Positions 19,270 to 29,161 are shown, numbered from the stretch's first letter. The stretch is DNA of 64,000 bases from Pseudomonadota bacterium (GCA_020053735.1 JAGVMP010000011.1:124001-188000), one strand, 5' to 3'. Numbers and translations: made by a program. Notes: generated by a model not told the origin, from the sequence alone.

Positions 19270-19893
19270 GCTATATAGCTTCGGCTGTTTAATCCTAGCA
19301 GTCAAACTAGCTTCATTTTCTTCGAGCCTCGGCATATTGGGCTCAATTTGATTCGCCACCCAGCCGTGTAAATGCAAATTACGTGATTCTATAGCTTCCA
19401 CCGTAAGTAAGCTATGGTTAATACAACCCAATTTCATACCCACCACCAATATGATGGGTATATTCAAGACTGCGGCTAAATCAGCCATGGTTTCAGTCTC
19501 GTTCAAAGGTGCAGAATTTAAAGGCACCAGAAAACCACCAGCGCCTTCCACAATCACAACATCCGCCATGTCTATAAGCTTTTTAAATGCTTGTTGTATG
19601 ACGCTAATATCTATTTTAATGCCCGCTTTTTCAGCCGCAATGTGTGGCGCGATAGCTTCATTAAAACTGTATGGGTTAGTGAGCTTACGCGGTGCTTGCA
19701 CGTTACTGGCGGCTTCCAGTTTCAGCACATCTTCATTCACCCAGCAACCATCCACCAGTTCGCAGCCGGCTGCCACTGGTTTCATGCCAATCACTTTGTA
19801 ACCTTGTGAAATATATTGCTGAATAAGCTTACAGGCAACGTAAGTCTTGCCAACGCCTGTATCTGTACCTGTCACAAAGAATGCTTGCTTCAA
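19252..19893 (-). CDS. bioD: Dethiobiotin synthetase
   Basis: BioD closes the ureido ring of dethiobiotin using CO2 and ATP. The P-loop GTDTGVGKTY is at residues 8-17, and VIVEGAGGFLVPL marks the second conserved region. It is the last gene of the leftward biotin cluster and is separated from bioC by repeat C2. Confidence 0.97.
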   Translation of the reverse strand: MKQAFFVTGTDTGVGKTYVACKLIQQYISQGYKVIGMKPVAAGCELVDGCWVNEDVLKLEAASNVQAPRKLTNPYSFNEAIAPHIAAEKAGIKIDISVIQQAFKKLIDMADVVIVEGAGGFLVPLNSAPLNETETMADLAAVLNIPIILVVGMKLGCINHSLLTVEAIESRNLHLHGWVANQIEPNMPRLEENEASLTARIKQPKLYSLGYLS

Positions 19894-19895
19894 CT

Positions 19896-20017
19896 AAAAT
19901 CCAATCTTTGGGTGAATTTCTGCGTTGCGCGGTACTCGCAGCCTCGCTGTACAACACCGTACTATCTCGACTTCTGTGCTCCGTGCGCCTTGAACCTCAG
20001 CCCAAAGATTGAATTTT
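19896..20017. repeat. Intergenic palindromic repeat C2 (GTAC-core family)
   Basis: The arms AAAATCCAATCTTTGGG (19896-19912) and CCCAAAGATTGAATTTT (20001-20017) pair at 16 of 17 positions. The core has GTAC-N6-GTAC and GTGCGCCTTG, as in C1. It occupies the whole gap between bioC and bioD. Arm sequence differs from C1 and C3, though the arm length of 17 equals that of C1. Confidence 0.75.
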
Positions 20018-20932
20018 TTAGCTGTTTTTTTCATATTTTTTAAAAACAATAGGTGAAAACTCCTGCCCTGCAGACCGCATGGATACTGGTCTCCAGGCAT
20101 GTCCATAAATCACTTCAAACGTCGCTGGTAATTTACCTTGCGTGCGAAATCGCTCATATTGTTGCGTTAAGTTATTTAAGAAGCCTCTCCCCGCAAGCCC
20201 TCGATTGCGACCAAACGTCGCGTTGTGTGCACCGATACTTTTCAAATCTTTCATTACGCCTTTTACGTCATCGTAGGTCAGTGTGTAGTGTTCTACATCC
20301 AATACTGGCGCACTGAAACCTGCGCGGGTGAGTGCATCGCCAATATCGTGCATATCAATAAAACGGCTGACATGGGTGTGGCCATTACTGCTGGCAGCAC
20401 GTAGCTCTTTAAGCGTATCTGGCCCAAACGTGCTGAACATAAACAAGCCATCAGGCTGCAACACCCGCGCCACTTCATTAAATGCAGCATCTAAGTCATT
20501 ACACCATTGCAACGCCAAGTTACTCCACAACAAGTTCATGCTGTTACTGGCAATTGGCAGGCTTTCAATATCGGCGCATACCAACTGTTGTTTATGCAGA
20601 ATTTTTTGTAGAAAAGGTTGTTGCTGGCCAGTTTTTTTCAGCATTTTAAAAGCAATATCCAGCGAGACCAGTTTTGCACTTTTAAACTTTTTCTGCAAAG
20701 CAAAGCTACCAAGTCCTGTGCCACAACCCGCGTCTAGTATGGCTAAATTTTTTGAAGTAAGTTGCGCAATATTAATTAGACTTAATCGGTCTAGCATTTC
20801 CTCTCGTACTTGTTTTTGCAACACAGCGCTGGCATCGTAGCTATCTGCAGCGCGGCTGAAAGAGGCACGTACACGCGCCTTATCGATGCGATAGTCGTCT
20901 TGAGGTTCGTCTTGTTTAATTGCTGGTTGCAT
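20018..20932 (-). CDS. bioC: Malonyl-ACP O-methyltransferase
   Basis: BioC methylates malonyl-ACP so that fatty acid synthesis can build pimeloyl-ACP methyl ester. The SAM-binding motif ILDAGCGTGLGSFAL is near residue 64, followed by NLLWSNLALQWCNDLDAAF and the late VIYGHAWRPV motif. It overlaps the bioH start region by one base. The DNA encoding the HAWRP region resembles a repeat found at 57,881-57,981. Confidence 0.96.
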   Translation of the reverse strand: MQPAIKQDEPQDDYRIDKARVRASFSRAADSYDASAVLQKQVREEMLDRLSLINIAQLTSKNLAILDAGCGTGLGSFALQKKFKSAKLVSLDIAFKMLKKTGQQQPFLQKILHKQQLVCADIESLPIASNSMNLLWSNLALQWCNDLDAAFNEVARVLQPDGLFMFSTFGPDTLKELRAASSNGHTHVSRFIDMHDIGDALTRAGFSAPVLDVEHYTLTYDDVKGVMKDLKSIGAHNATFGRNRGLAGRGFLNNLTQQYERFRTQGKLPATFEVIYGHAWRPVSMRSAGQEFSPIVFKKYEKNS

Positions 20933-21702
20933 CAGACAGCAGGTTCGAGAAACTGATTGAGCGTTTCTACAAATTGATCAGAATGAGATAAAAAGGGCGC
21001 ATGCGCCGCACCAGAGATGACGCGCAAAAAGCCCACTGGCAGTTGCTGCATCATCCAGTGTGCAGCTTGCACCGGCGCTAGAGTATCGCGGTCACCATGA
21101 ATCAATAAAGTGGGTTTACGAATGCTGCCGATTTCTGCGCGCAAATCAGACTCTAGTAAAATGTGCAGTGCCCGTTGCAGCGTAGTTTGCGTCGGCGTTG
21201 GCTTGGTTTCAAAACTCTGCCTGAGTTGCTTGATGGTGCTGCGCGCATCGCTGGCTTTCATACATTGCAGCGTTAAGAATTGCATGATAGTCGCCTTGTA
21301 ATCGTGGTTGACTTGCTCTGCAAATGCTGCGAAATTAGCGGGGTCAACGCCCGCAAACCAATCAGCACTGCTCACAAATTTGGGTGTTGAACTCACCAAA
21401 ATCAGCCTTCTAATTCTATCTGGCTGGTTTAACGCGATACGTTGCGCAACCAAGCCGCCTAGTGACCAGCCCAACACATCCGACACGCCTGGAATCACCT
21501 CGGCTACTTCATCGGCCAAATTGTATAAATGGTAAGGTTCTACGGGACGGCTGTTACCCATGCCAGGCAAATCCACCAAATACAGCATGTATTTTGCGGA
21601 CAAACGTTTTACCAGTGATTGCCACACGCCACTGTGCATGCCCCAGCCGTGTATCATCACTAGTGGTTGGCCTTGGCCGATAATCTCTACATGCACGCTC
21701 AT
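20932..21702 (-). CDS. bioH: Pimeloyl-ACP methyl ester carboxylesterase
   Basis: BioH hydrolyses the methyl ester of pimeloyl-ACP and ends chain elongation. It has an alpha/beta-hydrolase fold: oxyanion region MIHGWGMHSGVW, nucleophile elbow LGWSLGG, acid in LLIHGDRDTLAP and the late His in SGAAHAPFLSH. Having bioH beside bioC gives this organism the E. coli-type pimelate route within one cluster. Confidence 0.95.
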   Translation of the reverse strand: MSVHVEIIGQGQPLVMIHGWGMHSGVWQSLVKRLSAKYMLYLVDLPGMGNSRPVEPYHLYNLADEVAEVIPGVSDVLGWSLGGLVAQRIALNQPDRIRRLILVSSTPKFVSSADWFAGVDPANFAAFAEQVNHDYKATIMQFLTLQCMKASDARSTIKQLRQSFETKPTPTQTTLQRALHILLESDLRAEIGSIRKPTLLIHGDRDTLAPVQAAHWMMQQLPVGFLRVISGAAHAPFLSHSDQFVETLNQFLEPAV

Positions 21703-21858
21703 GTCAAACCTCTAAAAATTAATTGCTAGTCGTAATACATTGTTACTTACAAAATTACCCTTACATAACTTATAAACATTTCTACTTAGCATATACGCGG
21801 CCAATTTTTTGGTTCGCGCCTCGTCTTACTTATAGCAATTCATTTTATAGATTTGCTT

Positions 21859-23031
21859 TTAAGTTAGTTTTTCTGTCAGCATGATCTCTGCCGCATTAAG
21901 CGCTTCTGCTAGTTTAATCACATCTTGTTCGCTATGCGCGGCAGAGAGCGAAATACGTAGCCGCGCTGTATTCACAGGTACCGTGGGCGGACGAATGGCC
22001 GGCACTAAAATTCCCAACTTTTGCAAGTGCTCACTTAGGCTAACAGCCGCATGGTTACTACCAACAATCAGCGGCTGCACCGCAGTTTCTGATGGCAGTA
22101 ACTTCCAATTTTTTAAGCGTAGATGTTGTTTAAGTGTGGTAATTAAATGCTGCAAATGCGCCCGCAAATCATCACCGTTTTCTATTAAATTTACAGATTC
22201 TGTCAGCGTAGCAGACAGTGCTGGCGGCGCGGGCGTGCTATACACGTAGCTTTTTGCGGTTTGGATTAAATAATCAATCACTACCTGCTGACCTGACACA
22301 AAGGCGCCCGCTACCCCAGCGGCTTTGCCTAGAGTTGCCATATAGATTATACGTGGACTTGCCAGATCAAAATGACTCAAACTTCCTTTGCCATGCTGAC
22401 CCAACACACCGAAGCCGTGTGCGTCATCCACATACAAATAAGCATCATATTGCTCGCACAGGCGCAAATAATCAGGCAGCGGCGCAATGTCACCATCCAT
22501 GCTAAACACAGCATCGACAGCAATTAATTTATGCTTGGCAGTACTGGCTATCAGTAATTTTTCTAGCGCTGCCACATCGCTATGCGCAAAGCGATGAAAC
22601 TCGGCCAGCGAGTAATAGCCGCCATCGTTTAAGCATGCATGATTGAGCTTATCGGCAAAAATTGCATCGCCACGCCCTACCAGCGCACCTAATACGCCAA
22701 TATTTGCCATATACCCAGTCGAAAAAACCAATGCTGCTGGCAGCTCGACAAACTTAGCCAGTTTTTTTTCTAGTGCATCATGATAACGATGATGTCCTGT
22801 AATAAGATTTGACGCGCCACTACCTACGCCAGAATCCCCCGCCGCTGCCTGCATGGTAGCAATGAGTTTAGGATGGTTCGCTAAACCCAAATAATCGTTG
22901 CTGCAAAATGACAAATAATCTTGCCCATTCGCCACAATGTATTCTGCTTGCGGCGAATCCAACAAGCGGCGCTGACGCATTAAGCCATCGGCTTTACGCT
23001 GGTCTAATTGTTTTTGTAAAGCATTCAGCAT
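21859..23031 (-). CDS. bioF: 8-amino-7-oxononanoate synthase
   Basis: BioF condenses pimeloyl-ACP (or CoA) with L-alanine. It is a PLP enzyme of the alpha-oxoamine synthase family. The lysine expected to bind PLP is Lys236 in MATLGKAAG; other motifs are SNDYLGLANHPK, GSGASNLITGHHRYHDALE and VDDAHGFGVLG. The gap of 156 bases before bioH holds no recognisable feature. Confidence 0.97.
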   Translation of the reverse strand: MLNALQKQLDQRKADGLMRQRRLLDSPQAEYIVANGQDYLSFCSNDYLGLANHPKLIATMQAAAGDSGVGSGASNLITGHHRYHDALEKKLAKFVELPAALVFSTGYMANIGVLGALVGRGDAIFADKLNHACLNDGGYYSLAEFHRFAHSDVAALEKLLIASTAKHKLIAVDAVFSMDGDIAPLPDYLRLCEQYDAYLYVDDAHGFGVLGQHGKGSLSHFDLASPRIIYMATLGKAAGVAGAFVSGQQVVIDYLIQTAKSYVYSTPAPPALSATLTESVNLIENGDDLRAHLQHLITTLKQHLRLKNWKLLPSETAVQPLIVGSNHAAVSLSEHLQKLGILVPAIRPPTVPVNTARLRISLSAAHSEQDVIKLAEALNAAEIMLTEKLT

Positions 23032-23071
23032 ATATCATTTAATTTCATAAGCCACCTATTTAAAGCGCAGA

Positions 23072-23162
23072 CATTGCGAGCCAAAAGCTTTATCTTTGGC
23101 GTGGCAACCATTTATGTAAAATATTTAGAGTCACTGGATTGCCACGCTGCGCTCGCAATGAC
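23072..23162. repeat. Intergenic palindromic repeat A1
   Basis: CATTGCGAGC (23072-23081) pairs with GCTCGCAATG (23151-23160), and GGCGTGGCAA (23098-23107) pairs with TTGCCACGC (23139-23147). This makes a two-part stem in the gap between bioB and bioF. The same blocks in the same order occur at 43991-44070. Confidence 0.8.
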
Positions 23163-23171
23163 GGTCTATAT

Positions 23172-24188
23172 TTAGATTTTATTGATACCTAGTTTGCTAA
23201 ATAAAGCCTTGTCGGTTTCGGCCTCAGGGTTGGCGGTTGTGAGCAACTTTTCACCATAAAAAATACTATTTGCACCTGCAATAAAACACAGCGCCTGAAT
23301 GCCCTCGTGCATACTCTGGCGACCAGCAGAAAGGCGCACAAAACTACGCGGCATGGTGATGCGCGCCGCTGCAATGGTGCGCACAAATTCAATTGGGTCA
23401 AGTTCATCTGTGCCATGCAATGGCGTACCTTCTACTTGCGTCAGCAAATTAATTGGCACACTTTCAGGTGGACGCTCCATATTAGCCAATTGTGCCAACA
23501 ACCCTGCGCGCTGGTTGCGCGACTCACCCATGCCAATAATGCCGCCGCTACACACATTTATATCTACACTACGCACGCGGTCCAACGTGTCCAGCCGATC
23601 TTGATAAGTGCGGGTGGTAATCACATCGCCGTAGAACTCAGGCGCGGTATCTAAATTGTGGTTGTAATAATCTAGCCCAGCGTCTTTTAATTGCTCAGCT
23701 TGACCCTCTTTTAACATGCCCAAAGTGGCACAAGTTTCAAGCCCCATGGCTTTTACTTCAGCAATCATTTTTAGCACAGGCTCTAAATCGCGCTGTTTTG
23801 GGCCACGCCAGGCTGCTCCCATGCAAAAACGGCTGGCGCCATTATCTTTCGCCTCTTGCGCAGCCTTCACCACCTCATCCAAGGCCATGAGTGGTTCGTT
23901 TTCTACCTCAGTGTGGTAACGCGCGGCTTGTGGGCAGTAACCACAATCTTCACTGCAACCGCCAGTTTTAATTGATAACAATGTACTTACCTGAACCGCG
24001 TTGGGGTCGTGATGTTCGCGGTGTAAGGTTTGCGCTTGATTGATTAAATCGCTAAAAGGTAGCTCAAACAGCGCCACAATTTCATCTACACTCCAACGAT
24101 TCACTGTCACCGCTTCTGATTTACAAGCTTTAAGTAACTCTGTGTTTATAATGGCTGTATTAGTGGGGTTTTGCGTGGTTTCTAGCAT
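23172..24188 (-). CDS. bioB: Biotin synthase
   Basis: BioB inserts sulfur into dethiobiotin by radical SAM chemistry. The 4Fe-4S cysteines are Cys78, Cys82 and Cys85 in CSEDCGYC. Later motifs include [24 protein letters not shown] and SAGRQSM. It is the first gene of the biotin cluster, divergent from comF with only 57 bases between. Length (338) is normal. Confidence 0.98.
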   Translation of the reverse strand: MLETTQNPTNTAIINTELLKACKSEAVTVNRWSVDEIVALFELPFSDLINQAQTLHREHHDPNAVQVSTLLSIKTGGCSEDCGYCPQAARYHTEVENEPLMALDEVVKAAQEAKDNGASRFCMGAAWRGPKQRDLEPVLKMIAEVKAMGLETCATLGMLKEGQAEQLKDAGLDYYNHNLDTAPEFYGDVITTRTYQDRLDTLDRVRSVDINVCSGGIIGMGESRNQRAGLLAQLANMERPPESVPINLLTQVEGTPLHGTDELDPIEFVRTIAAARITMPRSFVRLSAGRQSMHEGIQALCFIAGANSIFYGEKLLTTANPEAETDKALFSKLGINKI

Positions 24189-24245
24189 AGCAAGCCTTTT
24201 CTATGTGACTGATTTAATGAGGCAATTATAAGCTGTAAAGACGAT

Positions 24246-25010
24246 ATGAAGCAACTGATAAACAAATGGTTAATAAATAATCAACTGTTAAATATAAGCC
24301 ATTTGAAACAGGTCATTTTTAGGCAAAACTGTGTTCTATGTGACGCTTGTATCGATGCTTCAGTAGCCAACACCCATGCGGTCTGCAGAGCATGCTTAAA
24401 CGATTTACCTTGGCATCCAAAAACTTCTTGTCCACAATGTGGCTTGGCTTCTGGTGGACAACTATGCGGTAGTTGTATCAGCTCGCCTCCAGATTTTGAC
24501 GCAACTCACGCCGCATTTTTGTATGCTTTTCCAATTGACGCGATGATGCTACGCTACAAATATGGTAACAGCCTAAATTTAGGTGATACTTTTGCTATGT
24601 TTTTAACCGAAAAAGTGCTTTTAGAAGGCCACACACAGAACATTGATTTAATCATCCCCATGCCCATGCACCCACAACGCCTAAAGGAGCGCGGCTTTAA
24701 CCAAGCACTTGAAATTGCTAAAGTGTTGACTAAAAACCGTAAAGAAAAGTTAGATTATAAAAGAGTCATTCGACAAACCCTAACCCCACCACAAGCCAGC
24801 CTAGCACTGAAAGAACGGGTAAAAAACATTAAAGGTGCATTTAAAGTAAATGGCGATAGACTTAATCAATTTCAGGGTAAGCGCATCGCTATTGTGGATG
24901 ATGTTATGACCACAGGCGCCAGCTTAAACGAACTCGCCAAAACTTTGAAAAAAGCGGGCGCTACGCATGTAGAATGCTGGGTGATTGCACGTACACTACC
25001 GCACAAATAA
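24246..25010 (+). CDS. comF: ComF-family phosphoribosyltransferase-like protein
   Basis: ComF proteins act in DNA uptake and transformation. The N-terminal zinc-ribbon region has CVLCDAC, CRAC, CPQC and CGSC pairs. The C-terminal half is a phosphoribosyltransferase domain with [18 protein letters not shown] and the PRPP loop [13 protein letters not shown]. Length (254) is normal. Confidence 0.9.
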   Translation: MKQLINKWLINNQLLNISHLKQVIFRQNCVLCDACIDASVANTHAVCRACLNDLPWHPKTSCPQCGLASGGQLCGSCISSPPDFDATHAAFLYAFPIDAMMLRYKYGNSLNLGDTFAMFLTEKVLLEGHTQNIDLIIPMPMHPQRLKERGFNQALEIAKVLTKNRKEKLDYKRVIRQTLTPPQASLALKERVKNIKGAFKVNGDRLNQFQGKRIAIVDDVMTTGASLNELAKTLKKAGATHVECWVIARTLPHK

Positions 25011-25036
25011 ACAATCTATTACTTGATATACAAACC

Positions 25037-25501
25037 ATGTTCCATATTGCCCTTTTTGAACCTGAAATCCCCCCTAACACGGGCAACATTATTCGCCTGT
25101 GTGCTAATACAGGTGCTGCTTTGCATTTAATTGAACCACTTGGTTTTAAGCTTGAAGATAAGCAGCTAAAGCGCGCTGGGTTAGATTACCATGAATATGC
25201 CAACTTAAACCTTCACAAAAATTGGGATGATTTTAAGCTGGCTATGACGGGCAAACGGCTGTTTGCAATCACCACAAAAGGCAGCCAAAACTACGCAAAA
25301 GTAAATTTTAATGCAGGTGATGTATTTGTGTTTGGCCCAGAGACACGCGGCTTGCCTGAAGAAATTCGCAATGAATTTGCGCCTGACTTTAGGTTAAGGC
25401 TGCCGATGCTGACTGATAGCCGTAGTTTAAATTTATCTAACTGTGCAGCGGTGTTGCTATACGAGGCATGGCGACAGTTTGATTATAAGAATGGCCTATA
25501 A
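25037..25501 (+). CDS. trmL: tRNA (cytidine(34)-2'-O)-methyltransferase
   Basis: TrmL is a SPOUT methyltransferase that modifies the wobble base of tRNA-Leu isoacceptors. Motifs seen are [17 protein letters not shown], the glycine loop [12 protein letters not shown] and the knot segment [17 protein letters not shown]. The ATG at 25037 is chosen because the conserved fold starts there; the longer frame would add 21 unrelated residues and overlap comF. Confidence 0.95.
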   Translation: MFHIALFEPEIPPNTGNIIRLCANTGAALHLIEPLGFKLEDKQLKRAGLDYHEYANLNLHKNWDDFKLAMTGKRLFAITTKGSQNYAKVNFNAGDVFVFGPETRGLPEEIRNEFAPDFRLRLPMLTDSRSLNLSNCAAVLLYEAWRQFDYKNGL

Positions 25502-25584
25502 GGGCTATAAAAAAACTTTGATTTATGCCGGTAATTTATGTAAGGTAGTAGTCCTTGCACGCTTAAAAATTAAAAGTTAATTTA

Positions 25585-26034
25585 ATGAATATTTTACCTA
25601 ATATAGCTATTTTGGATTTAATAGTTCTAGCGATTATTTTGCTTGGATTATGCTTCTGGTTGGTAACCAAAATATCTGAAGCTCGCCTTAAAAAAACCTT
25701 ACAAAAAGAATCTGACGAATCGCTATTTACCCCACAATTCAGATGCGTTGTGTTTAGCGCTGGTAATCATGCCTGCGCAAACGCACTTGCATATCAAACC
25801 AAACCCATATTGATTAGCAATGCACCTGAATTGCCTTTATTAGGCTGCAGTGCTGAAAAATGCGCTTGTAGTTTAGTGCAGTATGATGACAGGCGCACGG
25901 GCAAAGACAGAAGAGATATGGAGATGCTTGATGCAAGAAGAAAATCAGCCCATGCCAACAAGCGCTTGCTTAAAGACCGTAGAAGAGCTTCTATAAGAGA
26001 ATTTTTACTTCCCAAGTACAGAACTTTTATTTAG
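25585..26034 (+). CDS. Uncharacterised protein with N-terminal membrane anchor
   Basis: There is one membrane segment (about residues 8-29), then a soluble region with several cysteines (LLGCSAEKCACS) and an Arg/Lys-rich C-terminus (DDRRTGKDRRD, LKDRRRASIRE). I do not recognise the family. The basic tail could contact nucleic acid or membrane lipids. It appears monocistronic, between trmL and gpsA. Confidence 0.7.
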   Translation: MNILPNIAILDLIVLAIILLGLCFWLVTKISEARLKKTLQKESDESLFTPQFRCVVFSAGNHACANALAYQTKPILISNAPELPLLGCSAEKCACSLVQYDDRRTGKDRRDMEMLDARRKSAHANKRLLKDRRRASIREFLLPKYRTFI

Positions 26035-26096
26035 TAACAATATTATTAGCTTCAGCAGCTAGCAGATAAGCACTTACTGTCGGGTGCGATTAGTTT

Positions 26097-27101
26097 TTAA
26101 ACGCCATCGGCCTTTTGTGCGCGGCCAAGCAAATCCATCACCGCATCTTTAGCTGATTTTCCATGCGTCAATGCTTGATTAACTTCATAAGTAATTGGCA
26201 TATCTACACCCAAACTATCAGCACGGCGAATAACCTCGCGCGCAGTATTGACGCCCTCAGCCACATGACCTAACCCTTTCAGCACATCTTGCAGCGCCTT
26301 GCCAGAAGCCAGTTGCAGCCCTACTTCGCGATTTCTAGAGTACTGTCCAGTGCAGGTTAACACTAAATCACCCGCGCCTGCCAAGCCCATAAATGTTTCA
26401 CTTTTAGCACCCAGCGCCATGCCAAAGCGGGTGATTTCTGCCAAACCACGCGTAATCATAGCGGCGCGTGCGTTGTTGCCAAAACCCATGCCATCACTAA
26501 TGCCAGCGGCAATCGCCATTACGTTTTTAACTGCACCGCCCACTGATACGCCCACCACATCGGTACTGTTGTATACACGCAGATTACCACCGTGAATCAG
26601 ATGAGAAGCTTGCAGTGCAAATGCTGCATCATTCGCCGCCAATGTCACCGCTGTTGGCAAGCCACGCACCAACTCTGCAGCAAAGCTGGGGCCCGATAAC
26701 GCGCCCCAATGTTGACCAGAAATTTTAGGATCTCCTAGCTCTTCCAAAGCCACCTCATGCGGTAGTTTGGCGGTTTGCGGTTCCAGCCCTTTGTGCGCCC
26801 AAACAATCGGCAGAGTTGATTTTAATGCCTTGATATTTTTTAAAATATTACGAAAGCCCGCAGTGGGCACAACAGACAATATCAAATCCGCACCTTGGAT
26901 GGCTAGACCCAAATCGTCTTCGACTTGTAAGTTATCGTGAAATTTGAAATCACCTAAATATAGCGGGTTAGCACGCGACTTGCGCATGCCAGATACGTGA
27001 CCACTATTGCGCGCCCACAAAGAAACTTGATGCCGATTGCTGATATGCATAGCTAGCGCCGTGCCCCACGCGCCTGCACCCAATACCGCAATCTTACTCA
27101 C
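26097..27101 (-). CDS. gpsA: Glycerol-3-phosphate dehydrogenase [NAD(P)+]
   Basis: GpsA makes sn-glycerol 3-phosphate for phospholipid synthesis. The Rossmann motif GAGAWGTALA starts at residue 8; GPSFAAELVRGLPTAV and the catalytic GGAVKNVMAIAAGISDG are present. Length (334) is normal. It ends the operon rhodanese-grxC-secB-SH3-gpsA. The region just before its start is a 16-bp tandem repeat. Confidence 0.97.
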   Translation of the reverse strand: MSKIAVLGAGAWGTALAMHISNRHQVSLWARNSGHVSGMRKSRANPLYLGDFKFHDNLQVEDDLGLAIQGADLILSVVPTAGFRNILKNIKALKSTLPIVWAHKGLEPQTAKLPHEVALEELGDPKISGQHWGALSGPSFAAELVRGLPTAVTLAANDAAFALQASHLIHGGNLRVYNSTDVVGVSVGGAVKNVMAIAAGISDGMGFGNNARAAMITRGLAEITRFGMALGAKSETFMGLAGAGDLVLTCTGQYSRNREVGLQLASGKALQDVLKGLGHVAEGVNTAREVIRRADSLGVDMPITYEVNQALTHGKSAKDAVMDLLGRAQKADGV

Positions 27102-27115
27102 TTAGGCTAACCGCC

Positions 27116-27179
27116 ATTAGTTAAAACCCACATTAGTTAAAACCCACATTAGTTAAAACCCACATTAGTTAAAACCCCA
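27116..27179. repeat. Four tandem 16-bp repeats between the SH3 gene and gpsA
   Basis: The unit ATTAGTTAAAACCCAC occurs three times exactly (27116, 27132, 27148), and a fourth copy at 27164 ends CCCA. The fourth copy contains the last codons and stop of the SH3 gene (reading GFN-stop), so the other three are duplicated copies of that gene end. Their size and exactness point to recent replication slippage. Confidence 0.9.
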
Positions 27180-27626
27180 GAGCTTATCAACCTGCACAAA
27201 ACCAGTGACACCATCGCGGTGTTTTACTTTTACCCAATTATTATTAGCACCGCCAGCAACCAGTTCTAGCACAACATCCTTTTCCACTGTAGCAACCAGC
27301 GCAGATGCAGGGTCTTCGGCTGTTTTAATGTCAGTTTTGGTGAGCACCAAAACAGTACGCTTAGTACTTAGCGACTTGCTTTCAACCCAGCTTAATCCAC
27401 CTTGGTTGTCGCGTACTTTAATCCAGTCACCCAAATTCACAATCACCTCGACTGGATAACCGCCACTTAGAATATAAAGCTTGCTAGCTTCTTTAGACGG
27501 CGCATCGTAAGTGATGGCCTTAGCGGCTAGGATTGAGCGGAACTCTAATGCGAGCGCAGAAAAAGATAATGCTAGTCCTGCAAAAAGTATTAAAAACTTT
27601 GCAAGACCTAGCATAGGTTTGGGCAT
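27165..27626 (-). CDS. Exported SH3-domain protein
   Basis: The 153-residue product has a signal peptide (to about residue 26, SALALE). Two bacterial SH3-like modules follow: the first around YDAPSKEASKLYILSGGYPVEV and GDWIKVRDNQGGLSWV, the second around NNWVKVKHRDGVTGFVQ. Such proteins often bind the cell wall. The gene is inserted between secB and gpsA in an otherwise conserved cluster. Specific function is unknown. Confidence 0.8.
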   Translation of the reverse strand: MPKPMLGLAKFLILFAGLALSFSALALEFRSILAAKAITYDAPSKEASKLYILSGGYPVEVIVNLGDWIKVRDNQGGLSWVESKSLSTKRTVLVLTKTDIKTAEDPASALVATVEKDVVLELVAGGANNNWVKVKHRDGVTGFVQVDKLWGFN

Positions 27627-27663
27627 AAATTTAAGACCTAGATCTAAGACTCAAATTTAAGGA

Positions 27664-28158
27664 TTAATTGGCTTTTGCAGCATTTTCCGCTTGCTGTTTT
27701 TGCTGCATATAAAGCGCTTCAAAATTAATCGGGTTAAGCAACACTGGCGCAAACCCTGCGCGTGTCACCATATCTGATATCGCTTCACGTGCATATGGGA
27801 ACAGAATGTTCGGACAAGTAACAGCGAGAATTGGCTCTAAGTTTTCATCTGGCAGATTGCGAATGGCAAAAATACCCGCTTGGGTAGCCTCTACCAAAAA
27901 TGCAGTTTTATCGCCTATTTTTGCGGTCACTGTCACTTTAATCGACACTTCAAAAATACCGTTATCCAACTTTTGTGCCGAATTACCCAGTTCCACATTC
28001 ACTTGCGGCGCAGCGCGCTCAGTAAAGATTTGTGGCGCACTTGGCACTTCGATCGAGGCATCTTTTACATAGAGTTTCTCAATGCCGAAGCCTGGCTGTG
28101 CATCTTGTGCACCCTCTGCTGAAGCAGCTTTATTTTCTTTTACGTCTTCTTTTGCCAT
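27664..28158 (-). CDS. secB: Protein-export chaperone SecB
   Basis: SecB keeps precursor proteins unfolded for SecA. The conserved core is visible: FGIEKLYVKDASIEVPSAPQ near the N-terminus, IKVTVTAKIGDKTAFLVE in the middle and CPNILFPYAREAISDMVTRAGF toward the end. It has a longer than usual acidic N-terminus (about 20 residues). The genes rhodanese-grxC-secB before it follow a common proteobacterial order. Confidence 0.96.
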   Translation of the reverse strand: MAKEDVKENKAASAEGAQDAQPGFGIEKLYVKDASIEVPSAPQIFTERAAPQVNVELGNSAQKLDNGIFEVSIKVTVTAKIGDKTAFLVEATQAGIFAIRNLPDENLEPILAVTCPNILFPYAREAISDMVTRAGFAPVLLNPINFEALYMQQKQQAENAAKAN

Positions 28159-28286
28159 GTGTGCTCCTAAAACGATTAACGTTGGTTGAATTAAAGTTAG
28201 TGAATTATAAAGTCAGTTATATTAAAGCTAGTTAAATTAAAATTTTAAGCATTTTAGCCGCTTATTAGCTTTTATTCAGCAAAATC

Positions 28287-28544
28287 TTATTGTGCAAGCA
28301 ACGGGTCAAGCCCGCCAGCTAAATCTAGTGCGCGCAGCTCATCAAAACCGCCAATATGTTGCTCGTCTATATAAATTTGTGGCACGGTACGGCGACCCGT
28401 TTTTTGCATCATCTCCAGGCGCAATTCTGGCTGCAAATCAACACGAATTTTGTTGATTTCTTTCACGCCTTTTGCTGTTAATAACCGCTCTGCATTGATG
28501 CAGTAGGGACAAACGGAGGTAGCATACATGAGGATATTCGCCAT
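28287..28544 (-). CDS. grxC: Glutaredoxin 3
   Basis: This 85-residue thiol-disulfide oxidoreductase carries the active site CPYC at residues 12-15, with TVPQIYID and GGFDELRAL as glutathione-binding segments. It starts 6 bases after the rhodanese gene ends. Between it and secB is a 128-base A/T-rich gap with imperfect GTTA-ATTAAAG-like repeats. Confidence 0.95.
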   Translation of the reverse strand: MANILMYATSVCPYCINAERLLTAKGVKEINKIRVDLQPELRLEMMQKTGRRTVPQIYIDEQHIGGFDELRALDLAGGLDPLLAQ

Positions 28545-28550
28545 AGTTAG

Positions 28551-28967
28551 CTAGTTTTTTACCAATGGCATTTTGGCTTGTATCCATGCGTCCAAGCCAC
28601 CTTGCAAGTTATTGAGTTGGCTAAACTGCTGCCCTTTTAATATACTGCAAGCGCCTTTAGCACGCATGCCTTTTTGGCAATGCACTAACACGGGCTTGTC
28701 TTTATATTTTTCAATTTCTTTTATACGTACAGCCAACTCGGCCATAGGGATATTCTTAGCCCCTTGAATATGACCTGCGGCAAATTCTGTCGCATCGCGC
28801 ACATCTAGAATAAGCGGTTTACTACGGTTCATCAGCACCACCGCCTCGGTGCTATTAACATTGGTAACGCCACCCGAACTACGATTCAACATAGGCCACA
28901 CCAGCGCAACACCTGAGCCAATGGCCAAGCCTATTAATAATGCGTTTTCTTTTACAAACTCGAACAT
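28551..28967 (-). CDS. Membrane-anchored rhodanese-like protein (YibN type)
   Basis: There is an N-terminal membrane segment (residues 9-27) and then one rhodanese domain. The active-site loop HCQKGMR carries the catalytic cysteine and is preceded by ILDVRDATEFAAGHIQGA. These proteins carry persulfide sulfur. It heads the leftward cluster leading to grxC, secB and gpsA, divergent from gpmI. Confidence 0.9.
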   Translation of the reverse strand: MFEFVKENALLIGLAIGSGVALVWPMLNRSSGGVTNVNSTEAVVLMNRSKPLILDVRDATEFAAGHIQGAKNIPMAELAVRIKEIEKYKDKPVLVHCQKGMRAKGACSILKGQQFSQLNNLQGGLDAWIQAKMPLVKN

Positions 28968-29161
28968 ATTGATTCCTGTTTTTAATTCAAGATGACTTCT
29001 GATTGGATGGCGCTACTTACAAATAAATTCATGCTGATAAATTCAAGCTAATTACCTACTTTAATGTGCTTTTGCTAGGCGTCTTTATGGGCGACTATTA
29101 TAATAGATAACGCATTCAAAATTTTAAACATTTTACGGCTTAAACAACTATATAAAAGAAC

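Noticed and set aside
24189-24245. BirA operator before bioB
   Set aside because: Only 57 bases separate bioB and comF, and no clear TTGTAAACC-type dyad could be made out.
28159-28286. Tandem repeat or riboswitch between grxC and secB
   Set aside because: The GTTA/ATTAAAG-like repeats are imperfect in AT-rich sequence, and no known riboswitch core could be found.
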